Shown here one piece after another: positions 1-12,200 of a DNA stretch of 64,000 nt. The stretch is from Archegozetes longisetosus. Its lineage: Eukaryota > Arthropoda > Arachnida > Sarcoptiformes > Trhypochthoniidae. Location of the stretch: the NCBI GenBank assembly GCA_018873245.2, contig JAEMBT020000005.1, forward strand, positions 1,190,001-1,254,000. The letters are read 5' to 3'. The notes below the pieces were generated by a model. The model did not search any database. It was not told where the DNA came from and saw only the letters and a list, made by a program, of their open reading frames with translations. Each line of letters starts with the position of its first letter. The first letter of the stretch is position 1. Both the position numbers and the translations under genes were made by a program.

Positions 1-2849
1 AGACTTAAAATGGATAAAAGGATATATGGGGTAGAAAATGATGAACAGATTGAACACAAAAGAGTTACAGCATTCGAATAACAATAGAGGCGTACGAGAA
101 ATCTCGATATCTTGAATCAAAATTTAGTTCTAGTTCAGATTTAAAGCACTAGCAGCTTACAGCATTCGTGAAATGCTGTTATATTTATGATATTCGCTAC
201 ACAAATTTCATTTGCAGAGAAGCAGTGAATGCTCCCAGTTCTGCGTCTCATGTGGCAAAAGATTTACGAAATTTTTTATACTGAAATTGTGCAACCTTCA
301 TGCACATATCAAACTATTCACAAAAAATTGTGTAAAGAACAAGTAGTGATCGAGAAAAGCAAAATTATTTCAGTTGACGACTTAGTCAATATTGAAGGAA
401 AGTTTAGAAAATTTGCAAACGTTTGGCCTAATATAACTGATCAGTTACCAGCAGTTACTGTCAGTAAAATAGATAACTATATTATAAATAGTGATAATAC
501 GACCATTTAATACAACCGTTTAATAGTTCGAAAGTCACTACTGCTAAGCATAAAACTTTTTCCAATTAAATAATTGCTAATCATTAAACTAAGTATTGAT
601 AGAATTGAGATAAAGATGAATAGAATATAAGAGAGTCTGCTCTTTAGGCGAATTGAACTCTTATAGCTATTTGTGCATCATCTCCATGACTACATTTAGG
701 CTTTTGCACTCAACTACAACAAGAGTACACTTCCATAGGTCGATCAAATGGCCCACAAAAAAAAGTTGCTAAGGATCCAATACGACCGAGTCTTTGCATT
801 AAGAACTACGTTCGCTATCACTATCACTACCAATCAGTTTGTAGCTATTATACTGAACAATATATTTTATTCATTGTTATCAAAATGTTTTTTTTCATTT
901 TCTATCTTTGACTGCTTTTTAACTGATTAATACTTAAAGCCAAACATAATACATTGTCCGTTAAAGCCATTAATATTAATTATGTTCATCAAAACCAATT
1001 GATCATTCTTTATGTGACAAACTTTTACGATCACTACATTATAGTCCAGAATATTTTTTGCATTTTAAGTAAGATAACCGCCAATGCTTTACTTCATGTA
1101 AATCAAGTTTTTATGTTTGCAAATCTCATTTTCACTTTATATTCAATTGAACTGAATTTTTTTCACCTGAAAATTATTTTAAAGTTTATGGAGCCAAAAT
1201 AAAGTGTTAACCGATGCGTACAAACAGGAAGAATAAATTAATGAAATGCTTCGTAGAAAGTTTTTAAGAACAGTCTATATTAAATTGAGGTTAATTATGC
1301 AAAAATTTAATTTTGACCAAATGATCGCTCAAATGAATACAAATAGTGACAAAACAGCAACACATACACATTCATAGATTAATCAAACACTAAAATAAGC
1401 AAAATTCAAAGAAAAATGATCAAACATTTGTTTCAACATCAATTAGATATAACTGTACCTGTCATTGAATTTTAGTAATCATTTTTAACCAAACAATTGG
1501 TTCGAAAAATTTTCAAAATCCAAATAATTCGTGGAATACAGAATTGAATAATCAATTAAAATATTAGAATTATGAGAATTTAGATTCAGAAACAGCACTC
1601 AATTTAGTAGCGATTGGACTGCATATGAACAGATGATTGAGTGAACGATTAAAAGTCATTTAAATAGTGATAAACTGCTATAATTGTGATTCGACTCGAC
1701 ATATGCCTAACAATACATTTCATTAATAAATGTGTTCTCATATGAAAATATTTGCACTCCTATTGTTGTCAACATATCATTCATTTGCCATTTAATTGAA
1801 ATTAAAGTAAATTAAATCAACGAATAGTCAGAGAAAGAGATAACGAGTGGATAACTTACCAGATCTTCGAACCAAATCTGTCACAAACAGTTTATTGAAT
1901 GAACTTTTTTTGACCAAAACTAAACCATTTTTTAGTGAACCAAATGAACCCCTTATTGCTTATGATGGTTTCCATGACTACATTACCATTGACTTCAATG
2001 ACGTACTGAACTACGATGTTTATAAGTTTACATCAATTACGACTCACATGAATGGCGCAGTAAACTTACTTTGAGTCTAAAACTTTGTAAGAATTTGAGC
2101 GAAGAATCTATAAAAACAGAAACTTCACTTTGAACAACACACACAACTGGAGAGTTAGATAAACTTTAAGTAAACTTTATTTTAGTAATGAGCTTACAGA
2201 ATATTTCGATTTAAGTGCATACTATCAACCTTAGAATTATTGATTTTTTCAAAACAATTCAAACAAATCACTAATTAATGGCATTTATTATGGTTATCAT
2301 GAATCAGTTATAATTAAAAATTTATTTAAAATAACACTTAATTATGACAATCATTGTGAATATACAAATTAGAGCTTCACTCTTATCATCAGATCAAAAC
2401 TTGAAGCCTTTTTCTCATCACAAGATAGCAGTGCTTAACTATAACTCTGTTAAAGAACTTGTATCCGAAAAATACAATATTGTTGCCTATCCTGATCGCA
2501 TCCTAATATTGAAGTGTAAAAATCTATATAAAAACTATGGGACTTTGAGATTTCTAAAAAAAACTTTAGGAACAACAAAAGTAAAAATATGAGATTTTGA
2601 ATTAACCAGAGAATTGTTGGGTATGTCTATAACGTATTTCAATAGAAGTTATTGAACAAAACAATTTATTTCTATCACATTTCCGATAGAGTATTAATAA
2701 ATATTGATTATATGACTCGGTCTACAATATATATAAGTTAATGTAATTTCAGCAATAACCACATCATAACTAACAATAACTTATTTTATGAACTTATTTA
2801 CGAACATAAGTTTTATGGGAGAAATTGCTAATAAAAATGAGAAGAACAA
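1..2849. other. 3' flank of LGR1, no convincing gene
   Basis: AT-rich. The open frames here (229-510, 748-930, 954-1202, 1847-2074 and 2344-2592, all plus) are short, lack recognisable domains and are not linked by convincing splice sites. A fragment at 210-346 resembles a decayed C2H2 zinc finger (see findings). The 3' UTR of LGR1 probably occupies about 2,650-2,849. Confidence 0.55.
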
Positions 2850-3218
2850 TTAAATTTCTGTATCTTCAGCAGCACTATTAGAATGACTGCTCATAACAAA
2901 GCTCTGATTTTCAACAGGACATTTAGAAGCTCTAGAAGTTTTAGTCCAACGCAATAACTCGCTATCATAATCAACAACACTTTTTTCACCTGAAGAGCTG
3001 TCTCTTTGTATGCATGTGGAACACTTTCGTCGACAGCTATTAGTATGTGCACAAGTCACACAGCATTTAGTTTTATCCATTTGAAGAGCTCTCTTGAGTA
3101 TTTCTTGTTGTTCGCCACTCGGCAGTCGGTTCAGCTTTGTGTGACTGTTTCTCACTGGATGTGGAGATCCCTTGTGAAGAGTACTGCTCGTACTTTCGTC
3201 CTCTGAGGACATAACGTC
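2850..3218 (-). CDS. LGR1: LGR1 exon 17: distal cytoplasmic tail
   Basis: An excellent acceptor (ttcttgttttcatag) precedes GACGTTATG, in phase 0 with exon 16. It encodes 122 residues: a Ser/Glu/Asp-rich start, then a cluster of six cysteines (KCCVTC, CRRKCSTC) and a polar end. An AATAAA on this strand lies at 2670-2665, about 180 nt past the stop. Assignment to this gene rests on strand, phase, splice signals and lack of any other acceptor gene; no homologous tail is recognised. Confidence 0.78.
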   Translation of the reverse strand, partial: DVMSSEDESTSSTLHKGSPHPVRNSHTKLNRLPSGEQQEILKRALQMDKTKCCVTCAHTNSCRRKCSTCIQRDSSSGEKSVVDYDSELLRWTKTSRASKCPVENQSFVMSSHSNSAAEDTEI

Positions 3219-6200
3219 CTATGAAAACAAGAAAATCTACTCAAATTTGTACAACAAGTTATTGATGGAAAAACAACTTCTGAAATGCCTTCCGATCACT
3301 AAAAGTATGATTGGAATTCGCACCACTTTATTGCTAAATATAGCCTAAACTTAAAGCCTTTAGCCATAATTTAGTAAATTTTTAATTAAATCTGAAATCT
3401 TTTTGATTTGTCAGTAAAAGTTTGCTAACAAACAATTAGAGTAAATATTTACAGCTCGAAGCTTCACATTTAAATATGATAAACAGAAATATTCATGGAT
3501 TCTTTTCCTATTCTAGATCTTTGCATACCATCGAATGTTTTCTATGTTTGTCTTTTTTGACTTTTTTCCTATGCGTTTCCCCATTCGATAAACCAGTCTT
3601 GTGCCCAATTTTAACGATTTCGTGAGTCGAATCATTTGAGCGACTGTTCGATCGACTCGAAAATTCCGGATAAATATCGACCGTAGAGAAGACAGCACTT
3701 CTACATGAATTATCATCTTGATATCCATGATGATGACCATGGCCTCTGCAGATATATTTATAATGATGTTTAACCTGTCCGTCACACGACACTTGACTGA
3801 ATATTGATCCCGATATCGCTGTTTGATATGAATGAGTAAGAAAAGAAAACTTGTTATGATAACTGGAATGAGATGTAAGTCTCCACTTACCCGCATTATT
3901 GCTCCTGACGGCCGCAATCCTTAGATGTCCGTGTGACGAAGCGTTCTTATATTTCATGGCACGTTTTGTGCAGAAACCGTAACGACTCGCTAATATGAAG
4001 AAATCCCTTCTATATTGTTTCGTAAGTATCGCGTAGAGAAAAGGATTGGCGCATGAGTTCAGAGGGTAGAACGTAACCAACAAAAACTTTGACTTTGGAA
4101 CATTGATAAGAGGAAATCCTGCGATTGCTGTCAGCCCGAAGAATGCTATGGGCGCCCAGCAGACGAAGTCAGTGAAGACTAGAAGTGCCATTCGTTTGGC
4201 AATTGTCATATCATTAACAGTAGCTCTGGTTTGTTGGCTTATGATTGAGCAATACATCTGTTATATTGATAAGAAAGGAAACTGACTTAATCTCGCACAC
4301 AATTCTTTCTATTTATTTGTTAAAAGAAGTTTTTCTTTTGATTGCCTATATTTCACGATAAAAACTAATGTGCTTTAAGAACAAAAGTTGGAACCTTGGC
4401 ATAACAGGCAGAAATCAAGACAAACGCCAATCCATTAATTGTTAGAAGTGATATCAAATACGCCACATCTCCTACTTCTTTGTTTTCCATCGGCAAACAT
4501 ATACTAGTCTTTGAATAAGCACTAATCCCCATTAAAGGTAGAGATGCCATTAATAATGCATAGATCCAGCCGCCGATCATTACTTTCACAGCTAATCCTA
4601 ACTTAAGCCTTTTATTTAATTGAATGGCGAATGTGATTGCGAACCAGCGCTCGAGTGTAATGACAGTCAGAGTAAAGATTGACAATTCGCTCGCAAACAC
4701 TGTAATAAAACCAGCAATCTTACAGCCAGCACCTAAAGATAAATCAAAATTATTTTCTATCAGAATTTATCAAACTCACAGAAAAGTATTCGGTTAATCT
4801 CTAAAATGTGTTATACTGTTTACGACTGTTTTTTAATTAGTAGAGAAAGGACATTAGGATTTATTCTAATAAATACAAATGACACTTAATTAGCTCTAAA
4901 GTTAACATAAGTTGGTAATAAGAAGAAAATAAATGAAATTTATTATGGTCAATCCAAGTGCTGATTCCATCCATAAAGCTTTGAAGAGAAACTTAATTTG
5001 CATACCGTGTTGCCAATCAATAGCATAGTTGAAATATACGCCAACTGTGCGAAGATCGACGACAGCAATAATCAAGAGGTAAACGCCTGTCATTGAAAAG
5101 CAAATATTTGATAAAATCTTATTTCGAATCAAAGATAAATTTGCTATCTTACCCATCATAAGGTCTGCAATGGCCAGATTTATCATCAGAAATTTGCTGA
5201 CATTAAACGTAAATCGACCGCTATATTAAAAGGTATAGTCAAATGAAAAGAATGAGCAGATGCGAATGTTTTGCACTGAAGTTTCGCTTTCAAAAGTGTG
5301 CTCTAGTTCTAGAGAGTAGCTAAGTCAATATTTCCAATGTAGTTCTAATGAAAATGTTTTAATTAGATGTTTTCACTTAGAATCATGCCAATTTTGTCAT
5401 CGAATAATTTGAGCGGAGTATGTCTTAACTATGCATTAGCTGATAAATATGGCTATATATAACAAGCCATAAGTGTTTTGCTTATAGCTTGATGATTACC
5501 GCAATACTATGCAAATCTCACAGAATGTAATCAATCTTAATTTGGTTGAACTTGATTTTTTCACTTAATAGCTTGATATGAAAATTAACTTATAAGATCC
5601 GGTCATATAAAGTACAGTAAATTTACGTAATTAACTTGAACAAAATTATCATATTTATACGTTAAGTATGAAAACTAAGTACTCATCTAAATCGTGTGCT
5701 TACCTCATAAGCACTATCATAACAGCAGAATTGCCTAATACAGCAGCGATCACAACAATCCACACCAATATTCTTAAGAAGCTATTTCCCATAACATCTT
5801 CGCATGGGTTAAAAGCATCTGGTATCGGATAGCACTTGACATTAGGATAGTTTTGTGCAATATCACCACAGAATTCCTGTTCAGATGCAATATAATAAAG
5901 ATTTCATTTATGTATAAACAAAAAGCTCTTAGATTGGCATAAAATCTAGAGCTTTCGCAATATTTTGTAATTACTTTCAAAAGCTAACTTCTTGAAATAT
6001 GAACTCAGTTAATATGAACATGAATAATTTAAATATACAAAAGGCTAATGCGAACTTTTCTGAATTTTATAGGACAAATATCGAATCAAAATTTGCTAAG
6101 GAACAAAAGAGAGATTATTTTTGGAAAAGCAAATCTTTTAGAAAATAATATAAATGTAGTATCTCGAACGTAGAGAGGTTTTATTTATTTACTGAAATTA

Positions 6201-9200
6201 CTCAAGAAAGATGCCAAGTTTTTAATTTAAATAAATTAATTGCGTTCGATTATTTCTTTTTTATCACCCAATTGGGAATTGAAGCTTCCAAAAGAGCGTT
6301 AAGAACTCAAATATAAAATCGATTTCCCTTATTTATTCAGTAATTTCTCGTTTATAATTGAATTGCACTTCAAGCACTTAAAACTTGAAAAAATTTATTG
6401 AATTTATTTATCAAATATTTGCTGAACTGTTTTTATATAGTGCTTTGAAGAACCTATCAAATTTTTTTATTGATCTTTACTGTTTTGTCCATATCTATGA
6501 AGTTTATGCGTTGTTTTTCTCAAATTTTCAAAGTTATACCTGTTTTGGTCCAATTGAAGTGTAAGGAGTGCCAAATTTTCCAGGTGGTTGGTGTTTGGGA
6601 TCCTTCTTTGAATGATCATTCCTATCGATTCCCTCATTTTCGTTATTATCAAATTTAGGCCCAAATCCTAAATTCGGAATAAAAGTAGGCGTTGTTTTGC
6701 TTTTGGTAGGTCCGTCTTGTTGTAAGCTTATTTCTTTTAAGACCATAACACTGCTAACTCCTTCAGTTTGGTTAACATCATCTGGCTTGTAAATTACTCG
6801 ACCGTAAACGGTACCAACTTCGTGAGGGCTTCTGGTCCCAGTACTTAAGATCTGACCGAATTCGTTCAAATGTCTGCTTTGAAAGTAGTAGGGGTTCGAA
6901 TACGAATTTTCATCATTTTGATCAGTATTTTCACTCGTAAACATATCCAAAAGTCTATTGACAAGTTTTGATGCTCTTTCTTTTGTGTCATAATATAACG
7001 AAGCAAGAAAAGCTTCCTAATTATAGAAAAACAAATATTATCTTATTGAGATATTTATACTGGATTTCAACTAAGACCTCATCTAAATTCCTTCGATTTC
7101 GTTCAAGTGTTGGATCAGGCGTTGTTGAAGTATCTATACAGTATCTGTTGGAATATATTGATAAGTAGATTAATAAATACAAATTTATTAGACTAAAATT
7201 TGCACAAAATGACTTTAGAAGAATGCATGGCAATGAGAAAAGTATCTTTGCCATGTGATCCTCTCTGTGATGCGCGTCATTTTCAAGTCAAATTTCAATT
7301 GGGATTTCCTATTTTATCTTAAATGATTGGCAAAAGTGTCTCGCATTATTTAATATTTTTTGGAAGATAGGTATCTTATAACAAAACATAATTTGTCGTT
7401 ACTATGCATTGTGATGGATCGATCGAGTGTGTAAAGTTGCGAAGTACTGTCTCAATTGTATTTCGAATTTTGAGAATGTAAACACAAACAGAAAAAGAAA
7501 TAAAGTCCTTTATATCCTTATTTGTTATGCAAATCAATCACAATGTACTTAATGTTTGACACATTTCTTCTAAAGACTAAAAATAACTTTAGTTTTTATG
7601 CTTTCCTAAAAACATTGGCAAAGAAACTGCAACATTTGGTAATAGAAATTTACATTTACTCTTTTGTAAAGAGAGTTATCACGAAAAAAAAGTTCTCATC
7701 ATTAGAGGAAGTTTAAGAACTTGCAACGATTTTTTTATTTTGTAATTGCAAGTAAAAAGTAAGACATCAAACACAAAGTATAGCTCAAAGTTTGCTAAAT
7801 TGACAACAAAAAAGTTCTAAAAAACAGTTATTTATCTCTTAAAATTGAGATGTACAGTAGAGTAGAGTAGAATAGTTAGTTTTTCAACTAGGCGTATCTC
7901 TTGAAAGCGTGACTTTGATTCATTCATAAAATAAAATAAATTTGTCGACTAGTTGTTAATTTAGGTGCAATTTTGTGGTCTAATGATATAACAATACATC
8001 TTTTGCAAAATTGTATTTAAAATTAACAACTAATTAAAGAATTTGTAATATTTCATGAATGAATCAAAGCCATACTTCCAAAAAGATAAACAATGACTGA
8101 AAAAAATGATTTTTTAAGGTTAATAGTTTGTGAAATTTTTATTTGTGATGAAGGCTTTGCATAAAATCGGAGTTGTCCATAGCTAGGGTTCAGTTGAGAT
8201 GCGAGCTATGAAGCTGTTGACTGTACTACAACTATATTTTGTGTTAGAACCCTATAAATCATCACGAATTGAAGGAAAGGAAACGAATATAAAAAATAAT
8301 GTTCTTGTGGATTAAAAATTTGAACACTTGAAAAGATCGACCACTTTTATAACATTAATAAAGATAAAATATTATAACTTATTTGTGTTTACGAATATAT
8401 AGGGCTAAGGCTAAAAAAGTTGTTAAAATGACTATTGCCTTTGAAAATTTAATCAAATTTTGACGTGCTTTGTACTTCATGTAATATTTCGTAGATTAAT
8501 ATTGAAGTGTCAACTGTTAGTATTGATAGAATAATAAATAACATTTGCTATGAAAGTTTGAAAAATGAGTCGAACCTTTTCTCCATGTCTTTCTTGAACA
8601 TATCTTGATATCTGGCGAATTCCTTAGGATTATGAGTGGCTGGAAACTTGAATGCACAGCAATGATAGGGATATGTGAGAAATGCAGTCCTTATGCTCTT
8701 AAAATTCATTACGGATGGTATTTCTTTTAAGGTGAACGTGTTCTCTACTTTCAATGTCTCGAGTGTGTCAAATCCTAATGTCGGCAGTTTATTAATGCTT
8801 GTTTCAGAGAGATCTCTGTTAACAACAAAATATTGATCTTATGTCAAAATGCGAGTCAACATGATATTTCGTTTGGTTACTGGACTTTTATGGCAGAACT
8901 GCTATTTAGGCAATCAACAAAGTGCTCAAATCTTGCACGATACTAATTTTTGTGATAACTCGAAAGAGTTGTACACTTGTATAGTTAGATACAGCACTAT
9001 TAACTGTCCAAGATTATTAGCAGTACTGCTAGAGAGAGAGAGACAGACTGATGGCGTACAATTTGGTTGTTTAGCTTGCTTTAAGGTTAATTTGCTTCCC
9101 TTATAAAACACATACGAACCAAATCGAGGCTCTCTTATGAACTATGATCGCAAGCATTCCTAAGAGCTATAATATTATATTTAGAAGAGTAGTTTTGGAC

Positions 9201-12200
9201 CTCTAATAACTTTTGATTGGAATTCCTATATTTATTGAGTTAAACTGAAGTTATATGTCTCATATAAAGTCTATTTATGTACTAGTTTTAGTACTTGCAT
9301 CAAGTGCAAAGCTGATCGCATAGTTCCTTTAAATTGCAATGAGTTTTAGATTGTGGAGTGAGACATAAGGCTTTCTTTTATGTCAAATTTTGAATCAAAA
9401 AATATAAAACTCATCTCATTTTGAAGGAATTCTCCAATCACTTGATGCAGTCATTTAGCAAATTGGATAAAAATGAGTTCGCGAAACAGTATACTGAAGA
9501 GTTCTTAGAAAAAGAAATTTAGTTTCAACTATAATAAATTGATTGGTGTGGACTGAGTGTTGGCATTGATCACTATCACTATAGAATAGGGTAAAGCTCA
9601 CTATTTTGTAGAAATACTTCTTATTCTTTCTTTATAGATATGTCGCAAAATCTGAGTAACACATAGTTGTTAAGTAATATAGCAAACCAAACAGCAGACG
9701 TGTTTTGGTGCTAATGTCTCGATCAGATCAGTTTAGAATCAATTATAGCCATATAAGACATTTGTTATTATTAGTTGTATTTGAACAAGTTAAACATCTT
9801 TTCTCAATATTTGTTCAGTTCATTCCGAATCTAAACTCAATACTATGCCTACGAAATCGCACAAATCGATTGAGACCCACTCAATTCTTATATAAAGGAT
9901 GGCAAACGAATCTAATTAAATCATTTGAACTTTTACTTTCCTTCAATAACTTTGATCGAATTTGAGATTTGAGAACTACATTTGATTACTTGACGATTGT
10001 TCATTGCACTACTAATGCCATCAATCATGAATTAGTTTGAGTCCAATTCAACATTATTCGAGCGCTCTTCACAGATGGCTTCAATCATTGTATGACTTTA
10101 TTTTCGTTTGATATTAGTAAAACCAACATTGAATTAGCACAGAATCATTAACCATTCAAAGAATTTAAAGTACAGCCTATCTCGAATATAGTGAGTCCGA
10201 TTATAAAGATACCGTTGTAGTTATAACCCCATTATTATAAGAGTTTTCTTGCGCATCGATGGTAAAAATAACATTGATCTATGGTGAAATATTTTGAAAG
10301 AAATCAAATTTTCATAAAAATCTGCTGAGGATGAAAATTTATCAAAATTTCGTCAACTTGCAATAGATGAGATGACTGTAACTCTGCTAAAATTTCATAG
10401 GTCTTCTATTTTTAGAGATTTACCGAAATTTTCTCAAAAAATTTTGAAATTATTGGCTGAGCTATTAGTCTGAAGTGCATAAAAAACACATTGATATAGC
10501 TTCATGGTAGTATAGCTTTTGAATAAAATGTTAAAATTTGTTACTTTCTACGTGAATTTTGGTTACACCTATCCGTTCACTACATCGGGATAGACCGTAT
10601 TAATGCATTTCTATGCTTTATGATATCATTATAATAATATATTGTTGCAAATGATGCTGACGCTTGAAAGATTAAAACAAGCGCTCACTATAACGCTAAC
10701 ATCTTATTTTTCCTACTATTGATCGTGAATCGTGACAATACTAACAGAGTGAAACCTTTAAGTTTAGTTGTATTAACAATAAAACATTAGATTTACTCTT
10801 AAGCTTAGATGAGTTATTTTGATGGTCTCCAGTAACCAAAGTAATACATTATGTAAATTTGTTACTACTTACAATTCTCTTAGAGACTTTAATCCTTCGA
10901 ACGCTTTTTCTTGTAAGTGAACTAAGTTTTTATTACCCTTAAGGCTTCTAAAAAGAACGCATAATTATCATTGAATATGTACAACTCGGATAATGCATAT
11001 CTTTAGGTTTTATCAAAAAGAACTTTAAAAGTATGTTTCGTGCGAGCTATAACTGCATTCTCTCGTAATCTGATAATCAAATTTTAGTAATAAGTCATAA
11101 GTAAGAGTTTACCAATCTTGTTCACTTAGTGTCTATCAATACTTGATTTTTCGATAAGATCAAAACTGATTAATTTGAAATAATTTTTTCATTGAAAATA
11201 GGCACAAAATATACCTAAAGTTTTATGTTATTACTTTCAATCCAGTGCTTAGAACAGTTCAGCTCAGAATAAATGAGTTTTTGCTATATCTTAAAAGCCA
11301 CTTAGTACAGTATGGAGTGAGGGGGTGTGCACCTCCCTGGAGGTCTTGCAAAAGTCAGACGCCTTCAGATTTTGGGCTTAAAAGCAACTAGGCAAATTTT
11401 AAAATTCAGACATGCTTGGATAAATATAAAAGTTTCGATAATTTGATCTTAAGAAAACCAACTTTTGCTGTATCTACAATGGTAGAATTTTAAGGAAAAA
11501 TCTGAACTAAAATTGAGGAGCTGATGACATTTTTTGGTCAGTAACTTACAGTATTATGAGTGTTTTTTCGGGAAACTTTGGGCAAAATGTTTTGAAAAAT
11601 TGTCAAGATAAAAAAATAATCACTTAAATCCTATGCGTTTTGACCCCCTCAAATATGAAAGTTTATCGAAAGCTCATCCCCCGGACCATCAGGTCTTGTT
11701 CCATACTGACTTGGTCTTTGAAACCTGAAAGACTTTTAAAGAGTTCTTTTTGATGATAAGGCGCAATTATACGTAAGTGTAAATATATTATGATTTGGAG
11801 AATAAGTGATTGAAGCAGTTAAATTGAAAAGTAAAAACATCAAAATTAAATGACAGCAAGCTATCGTGAATACAACGGTTCAAACTATCCATTCTCAATA
11901 ATTGTAGAGAATTATTTTTTCAATTTATTGATAAAAAATGACGATCAACTTTTATTTTACTACTTTATAAGGCTTGCACTGATTAGTCATGCATAACGTT
12001 AAAAGTAGGTTTACTTAACGTTTACTAAGTGCGTCAAAATTGCATATCTATTCATACAAATGGCTAAACAGTTATGCAAACGACAATTTATATATATAAA
12101 GTATTAAATCGTTATTATCTGAGAAAATGTGCGCTTTAAAACTCATATTTGGCATTAAAAAAGATTTAGAAATTCATAAACGAACGAGCATTTGATATGA

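Noticed and set aside
3513..3917. Alternative 134-aa frame over the receptor tail, reachable by a 28-nt GT-AG intron at about 3,894
   Set aside because: 28 nt is far below the 61-nt minimum of the supported introns, and the unspliced frame runs on cleanly from TM7 to a donor in phase with exon 17.
8849..9111. Open frames on both strands in LGR1 intron 8
   Set aside because: Neither resembles a known protein and each is the shadow of the other.
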